From Aristolochia californica (lineage: Eukaryota; Streptophyta; Magnoliopsida; Piperales; Aristolochiaceae), in the NCBI GenBank assembly GCA_029961685.1, contig JARWKL010000016.1:23059657-23123656 (forward strand): DNA of 64,000 nucleotides. Reading direction: 5' to 3'. Positions 12,443 to 25,000 of this stretch are shown here, one piece after another. Every line of letters begins with the position of its first letter. Within the stretch, counting starts at the first letter, position 1. The notes beneath the pieces are model-generated. The model saw nothing but the letters and a program-made list of their open reading frames with translations, searched no databases and was not told where the DNA came from. A program made the translations under genes and the position numbers.

Positions 12443-12600
12443 ATGTAAGATGGCCCAAAGGTCTTTGGTGCCAAAACTAAATGAAGCACGCGAGTTCGAA
12501 TCCCCGCTAGTGCAAAATTTATTTTATGAACAATTAGCAACAAGGATAAAGTAGCCTTAGAGCAATTGTATCGTGTGCCGTACAATTTTGAAATTGCTAA
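12443..12600 (+). mobile_element. Probable tRNA-derived SINE
   Basis: Contains a box A-like TGGCCCAAAGG (about 12450-12460) and a box B-like AGTTCGAATCC (about 12493-12503), spaced as in a tRNA-derived polymerase III promoter. A non-tRNA body follows. I could not define the 3' tail or a target duplication. Confidence 0.4.
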
Positions 12601-12618
12601 CGTGCGCCGAAAACCAAA

Positions 12619-14060
12619 ATGCGAGAGACCCCCCCCCCCCCCCCCCATGGTCATCATCCCCACGGCTGGCAACCAGACCACTCCCAACGGCCACCGCAAC
12701 TACTTCCGACACCGATAGAAGACGGGACGAAGCTGCGACAAGAAGAAACGGAAGATATGTCTCTCCACGGCGAGGAAGAAAATCCAACAGACGATCGGAT
12801 CCATCCAACCACCACTCCGGCGAGCTTTTAGAGGCTCTGACGGATGACCGCAAAGCCTGCTAGACGACGGTCTCTCGACGAAAAAAGCGAAACAATCTTT
12901 TCCGCTTCAGCTACGGAAAATGCAAAGTTACCGTTGAGAGAGTCGTCTGAAAAATTGGTCCAGTGATCTGCATCTCTTCAGCCGACGGATCAAAACTTTC
13001 CTTCATCAGCGTCCCAGTAGAAGCAATCCGTAAATTCAAGCTTCAATTCCAGAGAGCGACCACAAAAACAGAGAAATCTCGTGAACTTTGGTCACAAGAC
13101 TCGATCTTCCTCTTCTCGATGACTACCTTCCGTGGTCGCCAGGAATGTCGGGTCACTTATAGAAGAGGAACTTCCGTTTTGGCCAGATTGTTCATCCCCG
13201 AGGCCACAAACTTGGGATTTGGCTAGAAAGAGCTAGCCGATGCGCTCTAATGCCTCTCCCCGACTCTAGATCCAGCAGAAGCGCCAATCCTCCCCGGTGA
13301 TGCCAAAGAAAGATTCCTAAATCCCAACCCCCCCCCCCCCCCCCAACAACACCCCTGCTCCCACAGCAACATCCGAAATCATCCAAACCTTCTCCATGAT
13401 GGGCACAGAATTTTGACGCGCTCCATTCTCGTCCAAACATCCCCTGGCGTCATCAAATCCAGCATTCTTCACTGTCTGATTGACGAACTTCACCTCCCTT
13501 ACACTCCCAAAATCTCCTATCTCAGTCCCCAAACTTGGCTATTTCATTTCAGAACCCAGCAGAAGTCTTCTGCGATTCTTGCCCTCATACCCCACAACAC
13601 CTCAGACATCATCAGGGTCTCAAAGTGGCTCCCCTCGGCAACCTCCAGCCAGTACGGCCAATGGATATCTGTTATAGGGCTTCCTGCCGAGCTATGGCAG
13701 AACGTGGTTTTCTCGAGAGTCGTGTCTGAGTTTGGCTCCATCATTGCTTTGGACCCACTCATAGAGCACTGACACCGTCTGGATGAGTCCTGGATCCTCA
13801 TCAATCCTCTTCACCCATGTGAAGGGCAATATTTCAGATGTATTATGGTGGATAAAGTGCGGTACTGGATTCGTATCAGTATTGCTGAGATGGATGATTT
13901 TAGAATTGTGGTCCCTGAAATCATCAAGCCTCGGGAAACCACACTGCCAGTCAATGCTTTGGGAATAGCACCTCTGGACTCTACCCCCCCACAAGCGGAT
14001 TCGATCCCCCCCAGACAACTTTATAGCTGGCACGGGACCTATTCTCGCTGACCCCCTCCC
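12619..14060 (+). pseudogene. LINE ORF1 remnant (DUF4283-like)
   Basis: A broken reading frame with the N-terminal domain of plant LINE ORF1 proteins: GRQECRVTYRRGTSVLARLF near 13140, QYGQWISVIGLPAELWQ at about 13650-13700, then [13 protein letters not shown]. The same protein, also broken, is found on the minus strand at 32757-31983. In this family ORF1 binds the element's RNA. Here stops and frameshifts prevent a full product. Confidence 0.75.
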
Positions 14061-14547
14061 GGCTTTCCCTCCCATTTATTCAACACATCACTCACCCACC
14101 CAGTCCCCCACAAAAAATACCTCAGGCCCAGACAAAACCTACTCAAAGCTTTCAATTGACATCCCCCCCCCGAAAATTACCTCCGACGCAGAGTCTGGAA
14201 CTAGCAAGCGTGCTCCCCATGGTCACAGGCAAAACATTCATTTCTCCTCCTCCCGTTGTCACCTACTAGCGTCGAGCTAGAGGCCAGCTGAGACAACTTC
14301 TATAGGGAGGACCCAGTGCCACCACTCGATACCCCCGCAACCCAGAGATGAGAGATTTCATCCTTCCAGAGCCGGATGAAAGAGCTCAAAAGTTTGTGGC
14401 TGCTCTCTAGTCAGAACAACACAAATCCGACCCATAAACCTGAGCCCAGATAGTGGAACTTGCCAAGGTGATGGGCACCGTCTTCATGAAGCCTCTCCCG
14501 TGACATAATTACCTATTTGAGAAGTCAAAGAAGAAGAAAAATGACCA

Positions 14548-17500
14548 ATGATTATTCTCTCCTGGAATGTTTGTGGAATTGGGTTCTTGCGTCATCGCGC
14601 CTCCATTCAGGACCTCCTTGCCTCTACCAAGGCAAATTTTGTTGTTCTCTAAGAAACCAATGCGGCTTCTCTTCCCCTTGGATATATCCGAGAGTTGTGG
14701 CACCTGAAGGAGCCTGGCTAGGCTTCAGTGGATATAGTGGGATCGGTTGGCGGCATCCTACTGATGTGGGACACCAGTATTATTGAGGTGCTTGATCGTT
14801 GTTGTGGCTCTTACTCCCTTGGCAACAAGCTGCGAGACAAAAGTTCGGGGAACATTTGGTGCCTAGTTGGTGTCTGCTGCCCTACTCGACACCACGAGCG
14901 CCACATCTTTTGGGATGATCTATTGAGGACTTGTTAGATGTGGTCTATTCCTCTGATGCTTTGCGGGTGACTTCAATGTTACTTGCTTCTACCATGAGAA
15001 ATCCCCACCGTCCTGGAGAATCACAACCTCCATGAGGCTTTTTGTTGATTTATTGGCAACTGGGACCTGGATGAGATTACCCTATCTGGGAAGACCTTCA
15101 CTTGGTCAAATGGCAGACAACCCCTTGTCCTCTCCAAGCTGGACCGATTCTTAGCCAGCAATGATTGGCTTTAGCTCTACGGTAATGTCTCTGCCAAAGT
15201 GCTCAAACGAGTCGTCTCTGATCATTGGTTGATTATGGCTGAAGCCCATTTTGCCCCCCACCTCCCCCGCCCCCCCTTTTAGATTCAATAATAATTGGAT
15301 AGCGGACCTCTCTTTTGATCTCTCTCTCCAATCCTTTTGGGAGAATATGATTGTTGCTGGCCCGAGCGGGTGGACCTTCCCAATCAAGCTGAAGATGTTG
15401 AAGCTGTTATTGCGGTCCTGGGCCTCCGATAAGAAGGCATTTCCTCAACTGTGAGAGCCAATGCCCTTGCTCAGATAGCCGCTCTCGACTCTAAGGAGGA
15501 GTCTAGAGGTCTCTCTTCTCCGAAAGTTTCTCAGAAGTATGCCCTTCAAGGGCAGTTGTAGTCCTTCGCCCACAGCGAGCTAGTGCACTAGAAGCAACGT
15601 GCAAGATTCAAATGGCTTTCCAATGGGGATGCTAATACTAAATTCTTCCATGCAGTTGCATCTGCACGAAGAAGGGCCAACCGCATCACCATGCTCAACG
15701 TCAACGATGGGACCACCTTGGACCGAACCCTTATTTCTGACTCACTGGTGAATTTTTTTGCAGATTTATATTTTGATCACCAGCCAGTCCACACTTCTTC
15801 CAAAGGGTTAACCTCCAGGTTATTCCATCAGCTGCAGCTAGCCTCATCGAGCTCCGCTTCTCCAGCCGGGAAATTGAAATTGCTGCCTTTTGTCTTCCTC
15901 TGGATCGCACTCCAGGCCTGGATGGATTCAAAAAAGAATTTTATCGCCGTTGTTGGCCCTTCATCAGAGACAACATTTCCGGCACGGCCCGCTTCTTTTA
16001 TTAACATGGCGTCAGATATAGGAGCATTGGAGCCTCTTTCATTGCCTTCATCCCTAAAAAAGATGGGGAGGGGCAGAGCTCCCATCCGACTTCCAGCCGA
16101 TTAGTCTCACCACCAGTGCATTTAGGGTGATTGCGTGCCTCCTTGCTAGTCAACTTAGGGCAATGCTCCCTATTGCCATTCACCATGGCCAAAGTGTTTT
16201 TATTAAGGGAAGAAACATTCTTGATTCAGCCATGGCATGTCATGAACTTAGTCATCATTTCAAGGTTCTCAAGCTTCCCAGATTCATCCTCAAGCTAGAT
16301 TTCAGAAAAGCATTTGACAGAGTTAACTGAAAGTTTTTGGACACCCTCCTTGGGAAGATGGGATTCGGGGAAAATGGTGCTTCTGGATCTAAAGTTGCAT
16401 CTCCTCTACAAGCTACTCCGTCCTTCTCAACGGAACAGTTTGTGGGTATTTTAAGGGAACCAGGGGAATCAGACAAGGAGACCCCCTCTCCCCCTTGCTC
16501 TTCAACGTGGTAGCAGAATATCTATCCTCCTTGATCTACTCAGCCAAGAGCATGGGATGGCTCCTCCCTACGACAGATTGCACAACCTTTTGATATGCCG
16601 ATCCTCCAGTTTGCATATGATATTATTTGCTTCGGGGTTGGTATTATGGATCGGATCAGATCAGAAAACTGCGTACTGTTTTGGGATTATTTGAATTGGC
16701 TTCAGGCCATAACATAAATTGGAAAAAATCCACTCTTCTTGGCTACCGCATTGATCCAGTTAGGCTTGGGGATATGGCGGACTACTTGGGATGCTCTGCG
16801 GGAAATATGCCAGCTACATATATTGGGCTCCTACTTTTTGATTCTCGGCCTTCAGCGTCACTATGGTCCCCCCTCATTCAGAAATTTGAAAAGAGGCTAG
16901 CCACTTGGAGGGGCAAGCTCTTATCTACAGCGGAGCGTCTCACTCTCCTCAAGTCTTGTCTGGTAGGGCTACCAAATTAATTGTTATTATTCATGCACTA
17001 TCCGGCCTCTGTATGCTCCAAAATTGATGCCATCCGTCGGCAATTTCTCTGGAGAGGATCAAAAGACACCTTCAGATACCATTTGGATAGTTGGAAGGAT
17101 ATTTGCATGCCTCATAATAGGGGAGGATTAGGCATCCGGCCTACGAGGGAAATGAGCAAAGCTCTTATGCTCAAATTGATTTGAAACTTCAACAACAAGC
17201 ATAACAGTTTATTGTGGAATATGGTTAAATTCTACCTTCAGTTTTCGGGTGCCTGGTGGAGAGAGGGTGGCGCCGCTCGCCTTCTATCCTTGATATGGAA
17301 ATCAATTTCAAGCTCCTTCCAGTATTCATAGATGCTACCTTATTTCACACAGGCAATGAAAGGACCCTACTCTTCTAGTCGGATGAATGGTGTGGTCCTC
17401 TGATTCCTCTTGGAGGACTTCCCAGGGCTGCATAGTGTGGCTAGAGACCTTTCTTGCTCTGTGGTTGATTCATGGAGAGATCAGTCGTGGGGTCTCCCGT

Positions 17501-18640
17501 TCTGTCGGGGACTAAATGATGTGGAATCGTTGGCTTTTTGCTCACTCCTTACTAGACTCAACAATTCTATTATCAGGGAGCATTCAGTTGATAAGCTGAT
17601 TTGGAAGCCCAACGTCAATGGCCGATTCACTATTACTTCTACTTACTCTCATATCAAAAAGCAAGACTACAATATACATGAGCACAAGGTAAATCTAGCT
17701 TGGAAACTCTCGACACCAAGCAAAATCAAAATTTTCGTGTGGTCGACCATCAAAGAACAAATTTTTACTTCTGACAACCTTCATAGAAGAGGCTTCACTG
17801 CCCTTGATCTTTCTTGTCCCCTTTGTGGTGAGTTCGATGAGACAGTCCAACATGCCCTCTTACATTGGATTTTCATGGCAAGTTTGGATGAAGATTTTTT
17901 CAGAAGATTGGGCTCTAAGTGGGGCTACATCAGGACCTCTTCGGCACCTTTGAGATGGTTAGAGGGATTCACCTTTCTCGCTTGGGCAAGTTAATACTTT
18001 CGGCCTGCCTTGCGCATGTTTCATGGTGCATTTGGCTCGAGCGAAATAACCGGAGTTCAACTCAAAAACTTGTACCCCGGACAACACGACTTCTCATGCC
18101 ATTGGCCTCATCTCGAGCTGGCTTCATACAAGAAAGGAATTTGCCGCTCTATCGGGTGTTTCCATTCGGGAAAATTGGAGCTTGATCGCCCACATGTTTG
18201 GCCCATGCAGAACTCCGAGTATGGCCATCTGGGATCATTCCCCTTGCGATTGCATTAAACTCAATTTTGATGGTAGTGCTATTGATTGTCCTGGATCGGA
18301 TGGAGCAGGCGGTGTTTTCAGAGGTCACAATGGAGACCCTATTCTTTCTTATGCTAGTCTGGTGGGCATTGCCGATTCTAATATTGCTGAAGTTAGTGCT
18401 ATTCTATTCGGCCTCCAAATCTTCAAGGATCGTCTCCATGGCAAGTTAATCGTTGAAGGTGACTCAAAGACTGTTATTAGTTGGTGTTCCAAAGACAACT
18501 CCTCCCTTGGTGCCACTGGCCCATCACTGATAAATTGGAATCTCATTCCTAGATCAGCCAACTCTTTGGCTGATAAATTGACAAAATTCGGAACTTCCCA
18601 GCAATTTCTCATTGTTTGGGAAGGCTTCCCTCCTTTGTAA
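14548..18640 (+). pseudogene. LINE ORF2 remnant: endonuclease, RT, zf-RVT, RNase H
   Basis: Starts with the endonuclease signature MIILSWNVCGIG at 14548 and continues with LVGVCCPTRHHERH near 14870 and FTWSNGRQ at about 15100. RT follows from about 16080: [38 protein letters not shown], all split by frame changes. The catalytic FADD box reads FAYD at about 16612, losing an essential aspartate. zf-RVT lies at 17700-17900 and RNase H at 18182-18640 (NFDGSA, AEVSA, EGDS, SLADKL). About fifteen stops or shifts interrupt it, so it is dead. A 15-20 codon segment of RNase H near 18520 is missing relative to the copy at 4994-5485. Confidence 0.88.
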
Positions 18641-19036
18641 ATTGCTCTTTTGAGCTTTTGTCTTAATAAAAAACAGCATCATTTTAAAAAAAAATGTTCC
18701 AAACAATTAGTCCTCAAGAATTTCAGGTGCAATTATTCAATGTCTGTTTGTGGCTGTTGGACAAAACTGGCTTTGATTCTTTATTGTATTTAATCGTGTG
18801 CAAAAAAGGATGTGGTTTTGTAAGCTGATCAATATCTACCTTGAATGTTGATATACCAATTATTCACATCCTTTCTCTGATTTATGTTGATCTTGATAAG
18901 TTAAGTTGTACAAACCGGTATAAATTGTAACTACGGCCTTGTTGTCATTAGATGATGGATCTTAAAGGCTTATTGTCTACTTTGGCAGGATTGGGTTGAC
19001 TTAATTGGATGAACTTGCCATTGTCTGAAGTCAACT

Positions 19037-22000
19037 ATGGCTTCAAGTATGCTGGGAGAGCGGAGGTATTGATGCATGTTTCTGATCTAAATTTTACTCT
19101 TTTCTGTCAAGTTGCTTAACATTTTTGTTTGTGTGGAACCTATTCCCATTACTCTAACCTTTAACTTTGTGTCTTTTGCTTGTTTATTTATTTTCCCTGG
19201 AATATTGATGCATTGATGCTGGTAATATCACTTGACACACACACACACACACACATTATTTCTCACTCTTTCTCTATTAGTAGTTGTGTTACTCTCTACA
19301 TGGTCTGTTAGTAATGTTCATACAGCTAATGTGCCTAACTCTGCTTTACTAGTTCACTAGCTATACTTTGTTGGCCACTATTGGCCTAATAACCAGTAGC
19401 TGTAAATATATGTGATTCACATGCTGTCAAATTGTGAATGATGTCTCAGTTAAGAGTTTCTATATACCATGACAAAATGCTACTTGTTGTCAAAGGTATT
19501 GTCTCGTTATCTGTTTGTATTAGGTGGGTGTCTGCTAGAAGAGGAGGTATGACTGTCAAACGGAAAGTTGCTGTTCCAAAACCAGTTAATTTACCTAGTC
19601 AAAGGTAGTATATTTTCTATGAGCTCTTTACAATGAGGTTGATTTACTTTGTATTCTTATAAATTTGTCCTTGTTTCCTGGTATTTCAAGGTTGGAGAAC
19701 CAAGGCTTGGACCCTAATGTGGAAATCGTTCCAAAGTAAGTCTAGTATCTCTTTTATAAAATCAGATGCTAAAGCTATTATCGACTGCATTTAGATTTAT
19801 TTTTATTAAGGCTTTTGCATAACATTTCTAGTTGGATTTGTTAGGGGCACACTTAGCTGGGGAAGTCGTACATCTTCTTCATCTGTAAATGCATGGGGTT
19901 CATTGGTGCTGTCATCTCCCAGCGCTGATGGAAGTGGTGGTTCACCTGGTCGCCTCAATGCTCGTCCTTCTTCTGGTGGCAGCGGCACTCGACCATCAAC
20001 TGCTGGCAGTGATAGATCTACTGAACCTTCTTCTAGTGCATGGGGTCCTAGTTCACGGCCGTCATCTGCATCTGGCTTGTTGGCATCAAGTCAATCATCT
20101 GTGGCGTCTTTGCGCCCTCGAAGTGCAGAAACTAGACCTGGCAGTTCTCAGCGTTCTCGATTTGCAGAATTAGTAGGTGAAAATTCTGTCACATGGGGTG
20201 GATTTACAACTTCAGAGGGATTGGTAAGGCTCCCTGTGACAGTTTAAATTTCCTTAACAAGGACCAATCCTTTCGTCTTGTGCAGACTCCCATTTGTCTT
20301 CTGCTGCTTCTAGTTTTAATTAACTCTGATCCCATCTGCTGAATCTTTAATCTAATTATTGTACTCCCTAGGGATCTGCATCCTCCAAGCCTAGTAGCTT
20401 CACTCTAAGCTCTGGGGATTTTCCTACGCTTGGGTCTGAAAAAAGCTCTGAAACAAATGTGCGCCAAGGTATCTAATGTCTTGTATTTTTCTTGCAAACT
20501 TATTTGGAGGAAGACCTTAACTTGCAGAGTGTGTTTGATTTTACTGCTTCCAACACAATGGGAGGGAGGTCTGAAGTGCTGTATTATGCAAGCAAAGACC
20601 TGTGTGTTTTGCTATTTTGAGAAAATAAAAAAGAACACCATTTCAACAAAAGAAAAAAGAAAAATCAAACATGTTTAACATTGCATGTTTTAAGCAATTC
20701 TGCCTTATGTTTCTGTGTTTCTGTTTCATCTTACATAAAGAGATTAGTGTGTGGGTTGTTTTTAAAATTGGATTAAAAAAGGCACTGTTTGTTGTTCTAC
20801 CATTGTTGAAGAGCATCCCTCAGGATATGTGCATGATGTCTTGTGCTGTGAAATTAGGGGTGTCAATTTTATCCGATTACCTGATTTTTTATCTGCCCTT
20901 TATTGAACGGAACAGAAACAGAACATAAAATCTTACCCGTATATGCAATCGGGTAATTTACCCATTCACCATTTATGAAACGGAACAAAATCAGATAAAA
21001 CTTATACTATACCTGTTTACTCGTTTGTCGATTTACTTAGGGTATTATTGTAGTTTCCTAATATATCTTTGTAGGGGGACCTTGTTATGTATGTTGTTGT
21101 CTTCAGACATTATAAATATGTTTTTTATTTTTTTAAATTTCTAAAAATTATATATATTTTTATTAATTTTTAATTATTTTTTTATTTTACCCATGTACCC
21201 CTTTACTCGGTTGTTAACCGGTGTAAATAGATGGAACCTGGATGCCTGAAAAATTAATTGGACATAACGGATAAGGAATACAGGAATGGTTCATTTAAAA
21301 AATAACTACATATGGGAATGGTAATCGGAATGGTTATAGAAAGCCTTATTGTGGAATGATTAATTTCTACTCTTTTAGCAAAATAATTTGTCAAATTACC
21401 ATTTTATGCTCCATTTTAATCTTCATAGAAATGATTTATCTTCTTACTTCATCATAACATTTTTTACCCCACGATATTTATCCTGAACCATGTTTAGACT
21501 TGTGGCCATTATTACTTACACATCTTTTGTTTACATGAACTGTTCATGGTAGCACTGGTAGTTTTTGAGCACTTTATTTTTCTTGAATTTAGATAACTCC
21601 CCTTATACAATGTAGATGTTCAAGCCAGTAGAACCAATGTCTATTAATTCGAGTTTTATTGATGGGGCTTGAGGAAAGTGAGACACCCTTTTTCTTCAGA
21701 AGACTTTCATCCTATTTATGTTCCTTTTAAAGGAAGAGGTTTGTCTGCACTGTTACATGGCATTACAAATCAGTTGATTTTTTTTGGATGCAGTTTCATG
21801 TGAGAATGACAGCTTGTCTTGCTTGTATGATTCATTTTTCTTGTGTTGTCTAAAAAATTATGGAGATTATGTCGTATGGCGAGTTTACTTAATTTTGACT
21901 TCTATACTAGGTCACAGTTCCCATGGGCGGCCTTCTTCATCTTCTGGTGCGGCTGTTATTGAGGAGAGATCAGAAACTTCTTCATGTGGTGAGTGCATTT

Positions 22001-25000
22001 ACTGCACATACTCTATATTTCTTGTTAAGGACGTTGTTTTGAAGTTGTAAATGATCCGTCATCTTGTAATAATCAAATTTGCTGTGTTTTCCAGATGATG
22101 GTTCCATGAATTCAAGGGAAAAGGGAGATGTAAGCACTTGGAAAAGGGGGGATGCTGTTCTCTACCATGGAGGACCTCCACCACACATTGAAAAGTGGCA
22201 GAGAGATAATCAGCATGGACCTTCTTATCACAATACTAATGTTCCTCCCCACCATTTTGAACCTTGGCATGGTGCTCCTATTCGGAACCATCCTGATGGA
22301 GTATGGTATAGAGGTGGAGCTCCATCTGGCCCGTATGGACCAACTACCCCTCCTGGTGCATATGGATTTGAACCACCACCATATGGTTACTATCATCCTC
22401 AGCCTCATGTACCCGGTCATTCAGTTCCAAACTCCCTGTCAGCTCCACGACCAGGGGCTGGGCCAGGTGGTTTTCACTCTGAAAATGGAGATACTTATCG
22501 ACATCTTCCTGATTCATATGTTGTTCCTGGTCCTCCTGTAATACCAGTTAGGTATCCTGGAGCCCTACCTCCCTATGATGGCTATTATGGTTCCCCCTGT
22601 ATGAACTATCACAATTCGTGTGAACAAGGTGCACCTTCTGCTATGGGGATGGCAAGTGGTCCTGGACCTTGTGTTTATAATCAATGTACAAACCAGAATG
22701 CCCATCCTGATTTGGGTAATTTCCATATAAGCTCAGGTGGATATGGTCCTCTTTCTGGAACAGCAAAAGAGCCAACTGAATCTGGTTGTGCTCATGATCC
22801 TATGGACCATATGGACCATGGGCCATATAAAGTTCGTTTAAAGCAGCCTGAGAGCTGGGGGGATTCTGAAGCTGTGGAGAAGAGGGAGCATGCAACAGTG
22901 TCGCCTCCTGTTGAAGGAGGGGGCAGCCCAGTGAGTTCGTCAGTGAGGAAGAAGGACCTGAAAGAGGAATATGGAAATACTTGTTCAACAGATTATCCTC
23001 AAACATCATTTACTGAAGTAGCTCCGGTTGAACCTATCAACAACCAAGGGGAACAAAATACTTCTATTATTACTCCGGACTTACTAGACAGGACGATCAA
23101 GACCAAATCGGTTGAGGATGATTTGGTAAAGAAACAAGAGACAACATTTAGTTCAGCAGAAGGTACTCAGAAGTTTCCATCAATAAAGAAAAATCCCTCC
23201 CTGATTGATAAGATTGAAGGTTTGAACTCCAAAGCTCGTAGTTCTGATGGCAGATATGAGTCAAAGCGATTTGGATCTGCTAATTTGAAGATTGAAAATT
23301 CTACTAACAAGGCTAACTTCACTACTGAATTAGTCTCTCCTGGGGATTCAGCAGGAACAGATCCCTTTCCTATTCCATCTGATGAAGTGCTAGCAGGTTG
23401 TCCTGGAGGAGAGGATAGGAGCTGTCATGGATTAGCTGTTGCTGGTGGTGGGTCAATGCCAGGAAAACTTTCTTCTGTCAAAGGCGCAGAAAAGAGTTAT
23501 TCTCAATTTCAGAGAAGAGTGCATTGGGTGCAAAGCAGAGCTGATCGTAGTGGTAAAGCCAAGCCCAGTATTCATGAGAGCGAGGAATGGAGAAAAAAAT
23601 CTCCTCTCATGTCAGAGACGTCACTTACAACTAACACTATTGATGCTTCTTCTTCCCATTGGGTTCTTGGGAAGCAAGAATTAGGCAATCCAGGAAAAGT
23701 TGGAGAGGATTACAGTGCAACTGATTATGAAACACAGGTTTGTTTCTTTGCTAGTTTATCTCTTCATCCCATGGTTCTGTGACTTACCAAGTTGACTCGT
23801 GTATCACCAAATTGTCTTGGTTTTCCAAGAGGTCAGATCAGTTCAGGGGTGAGGAGCTCGTCTTGAGCATTACTCTTGGTAGAGTCAATGTGATCTGTCA
23901 GAGTTGGTAGACCCAGGTTATAACTCAGATTACAAGTTTGACTCTGGGTTAACTTAGTTCTTTCTGACTTTTTTTGGGCCCTGTGTCTGCCTTTGGGTTT
24001 GGTGTGAACTGAAATGGATTGGCCTTACTGGGCTGGATTTTCAAGATGCCAATCTGTTTCCTGATATTGGGTCACAGAACCATATTTCAAACAGGGAGGC
24101 CTTACTTTCTGAGTTATTTGATATATTCTTGACGGGTGTTTTGTTCTTTTCTTTTCTCTAGCGTTCAAATATGAAGGAAATAGCTACTCAGCGGGCGAAA
24201 CAGCTTCAGAAGGAGGAAGAAGAACGTACTAGGGAGCAGAAAGCCAAAGCTATGGTAAAGTTGGAGGAGTTGAACAGAAGAACAGCTGAAAATTCAGATA
24301 TTAAGTTAGAGACAGACAGGGTTCAGCATAAGCTGGATGGAACCCAGGCCCCTCTGATGCAAATGGCTAGTGTTGAAGCTTCTGAGACTTGTGACACAGT
24401 TTCCAGCATGTGTGTTGTATCTCAGCCAAGCAAAAAAGCCATGGATAAGCCTGGGGTGTCGATTGACTTCTTAACAAAAAAGCCCACAGAAGCTCCAGTA
24501 AATGCTTTGCTTAATCCAGTGCAACTTAGTATCTCATCTGTGCCATTGAGTCCAGATGTCGATACCACAGAGTCTGCCTTGCCGAGAAGTCCTTTACAGT
24601 CCCATGATAATGTGTCATCGAAGCAGAAGCAGATAGGCTATAGAAGAAAGCAGAGTGATTCTCGGGAGAAGAATCAAGATAACAAATCTATCACTTCTGG
24701 TGTTACCAAAGATCATTCAACTGCATCAGGTGAGGCTAACTCAATGAGTACTAACACCATGGAAGATACTTCTGTACAACACAAGAAGAAACACAGCAGG
24801 AACAGTAAGAATAAACACAAGTTAGAGGATGGGTCTTCTGATACTGGTATTTTGCCAGTGGCTGCAGTGGAGGGTATTCCTGTGAAACAGCCTGCTGAAA
24901 GTGGAAAGCTGAAGTCTGCACTTCCTGTTCCAATTGAAATTACTGCAGATATGGTTAAAGTGAATTTGGGAGGTCCAAATTCTCCTAGTGGTGTAGCACA

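Larger units (their letters stand above)
12600..18693 (+). mobile_element. LINE-5 (family A), near full length
   Basis: Carries both LINE reading regions in order: ORF1 (about 12620-14060) and ORF2 with endonuclease, RT, zf-RVT and RNase H (14548-18640), then an A-rich tail. ATGTTCCAAACAATTAG follows the tail (18694-18710). The same 16-17 bases occur at 10959-10975 and 10982-10997, to the left of TIR copy A. The simplest reading is a LINE insertion whose 5' end was later invaded by the TIR element and perhaps the SINE. Poly-C runs occur at 12629-12646 and 13328-13344. All ORFs are broken. Confidence 0.85.
2673..18988 (+). other. Probable 16-kb 5' UTR intron of MOS1, packed with transposons
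   Basis: After removal of the LINEs, TIR element and SINE listed separately, the remaining pieces (2673-3512, 5559-6324, 8131-8184, 9876-10415, 10691-10958, 18711-18988) are AT-rich, non-coding and intron-like. Two LINEs have clean target duplications, so the flanking pieces were once contiguous. The intron assignment rests only on the splice-like ends and is an inference. The pieces contain nothing else I can name. Confidence 0.35.

Noticed and set aside
12573..12863. Open frames with poly-Pro or poly-Gly at the 5' end of LINE-5
   Set aside because: Created by an 18-base C run in LINE leader sequence; no conserved domain.
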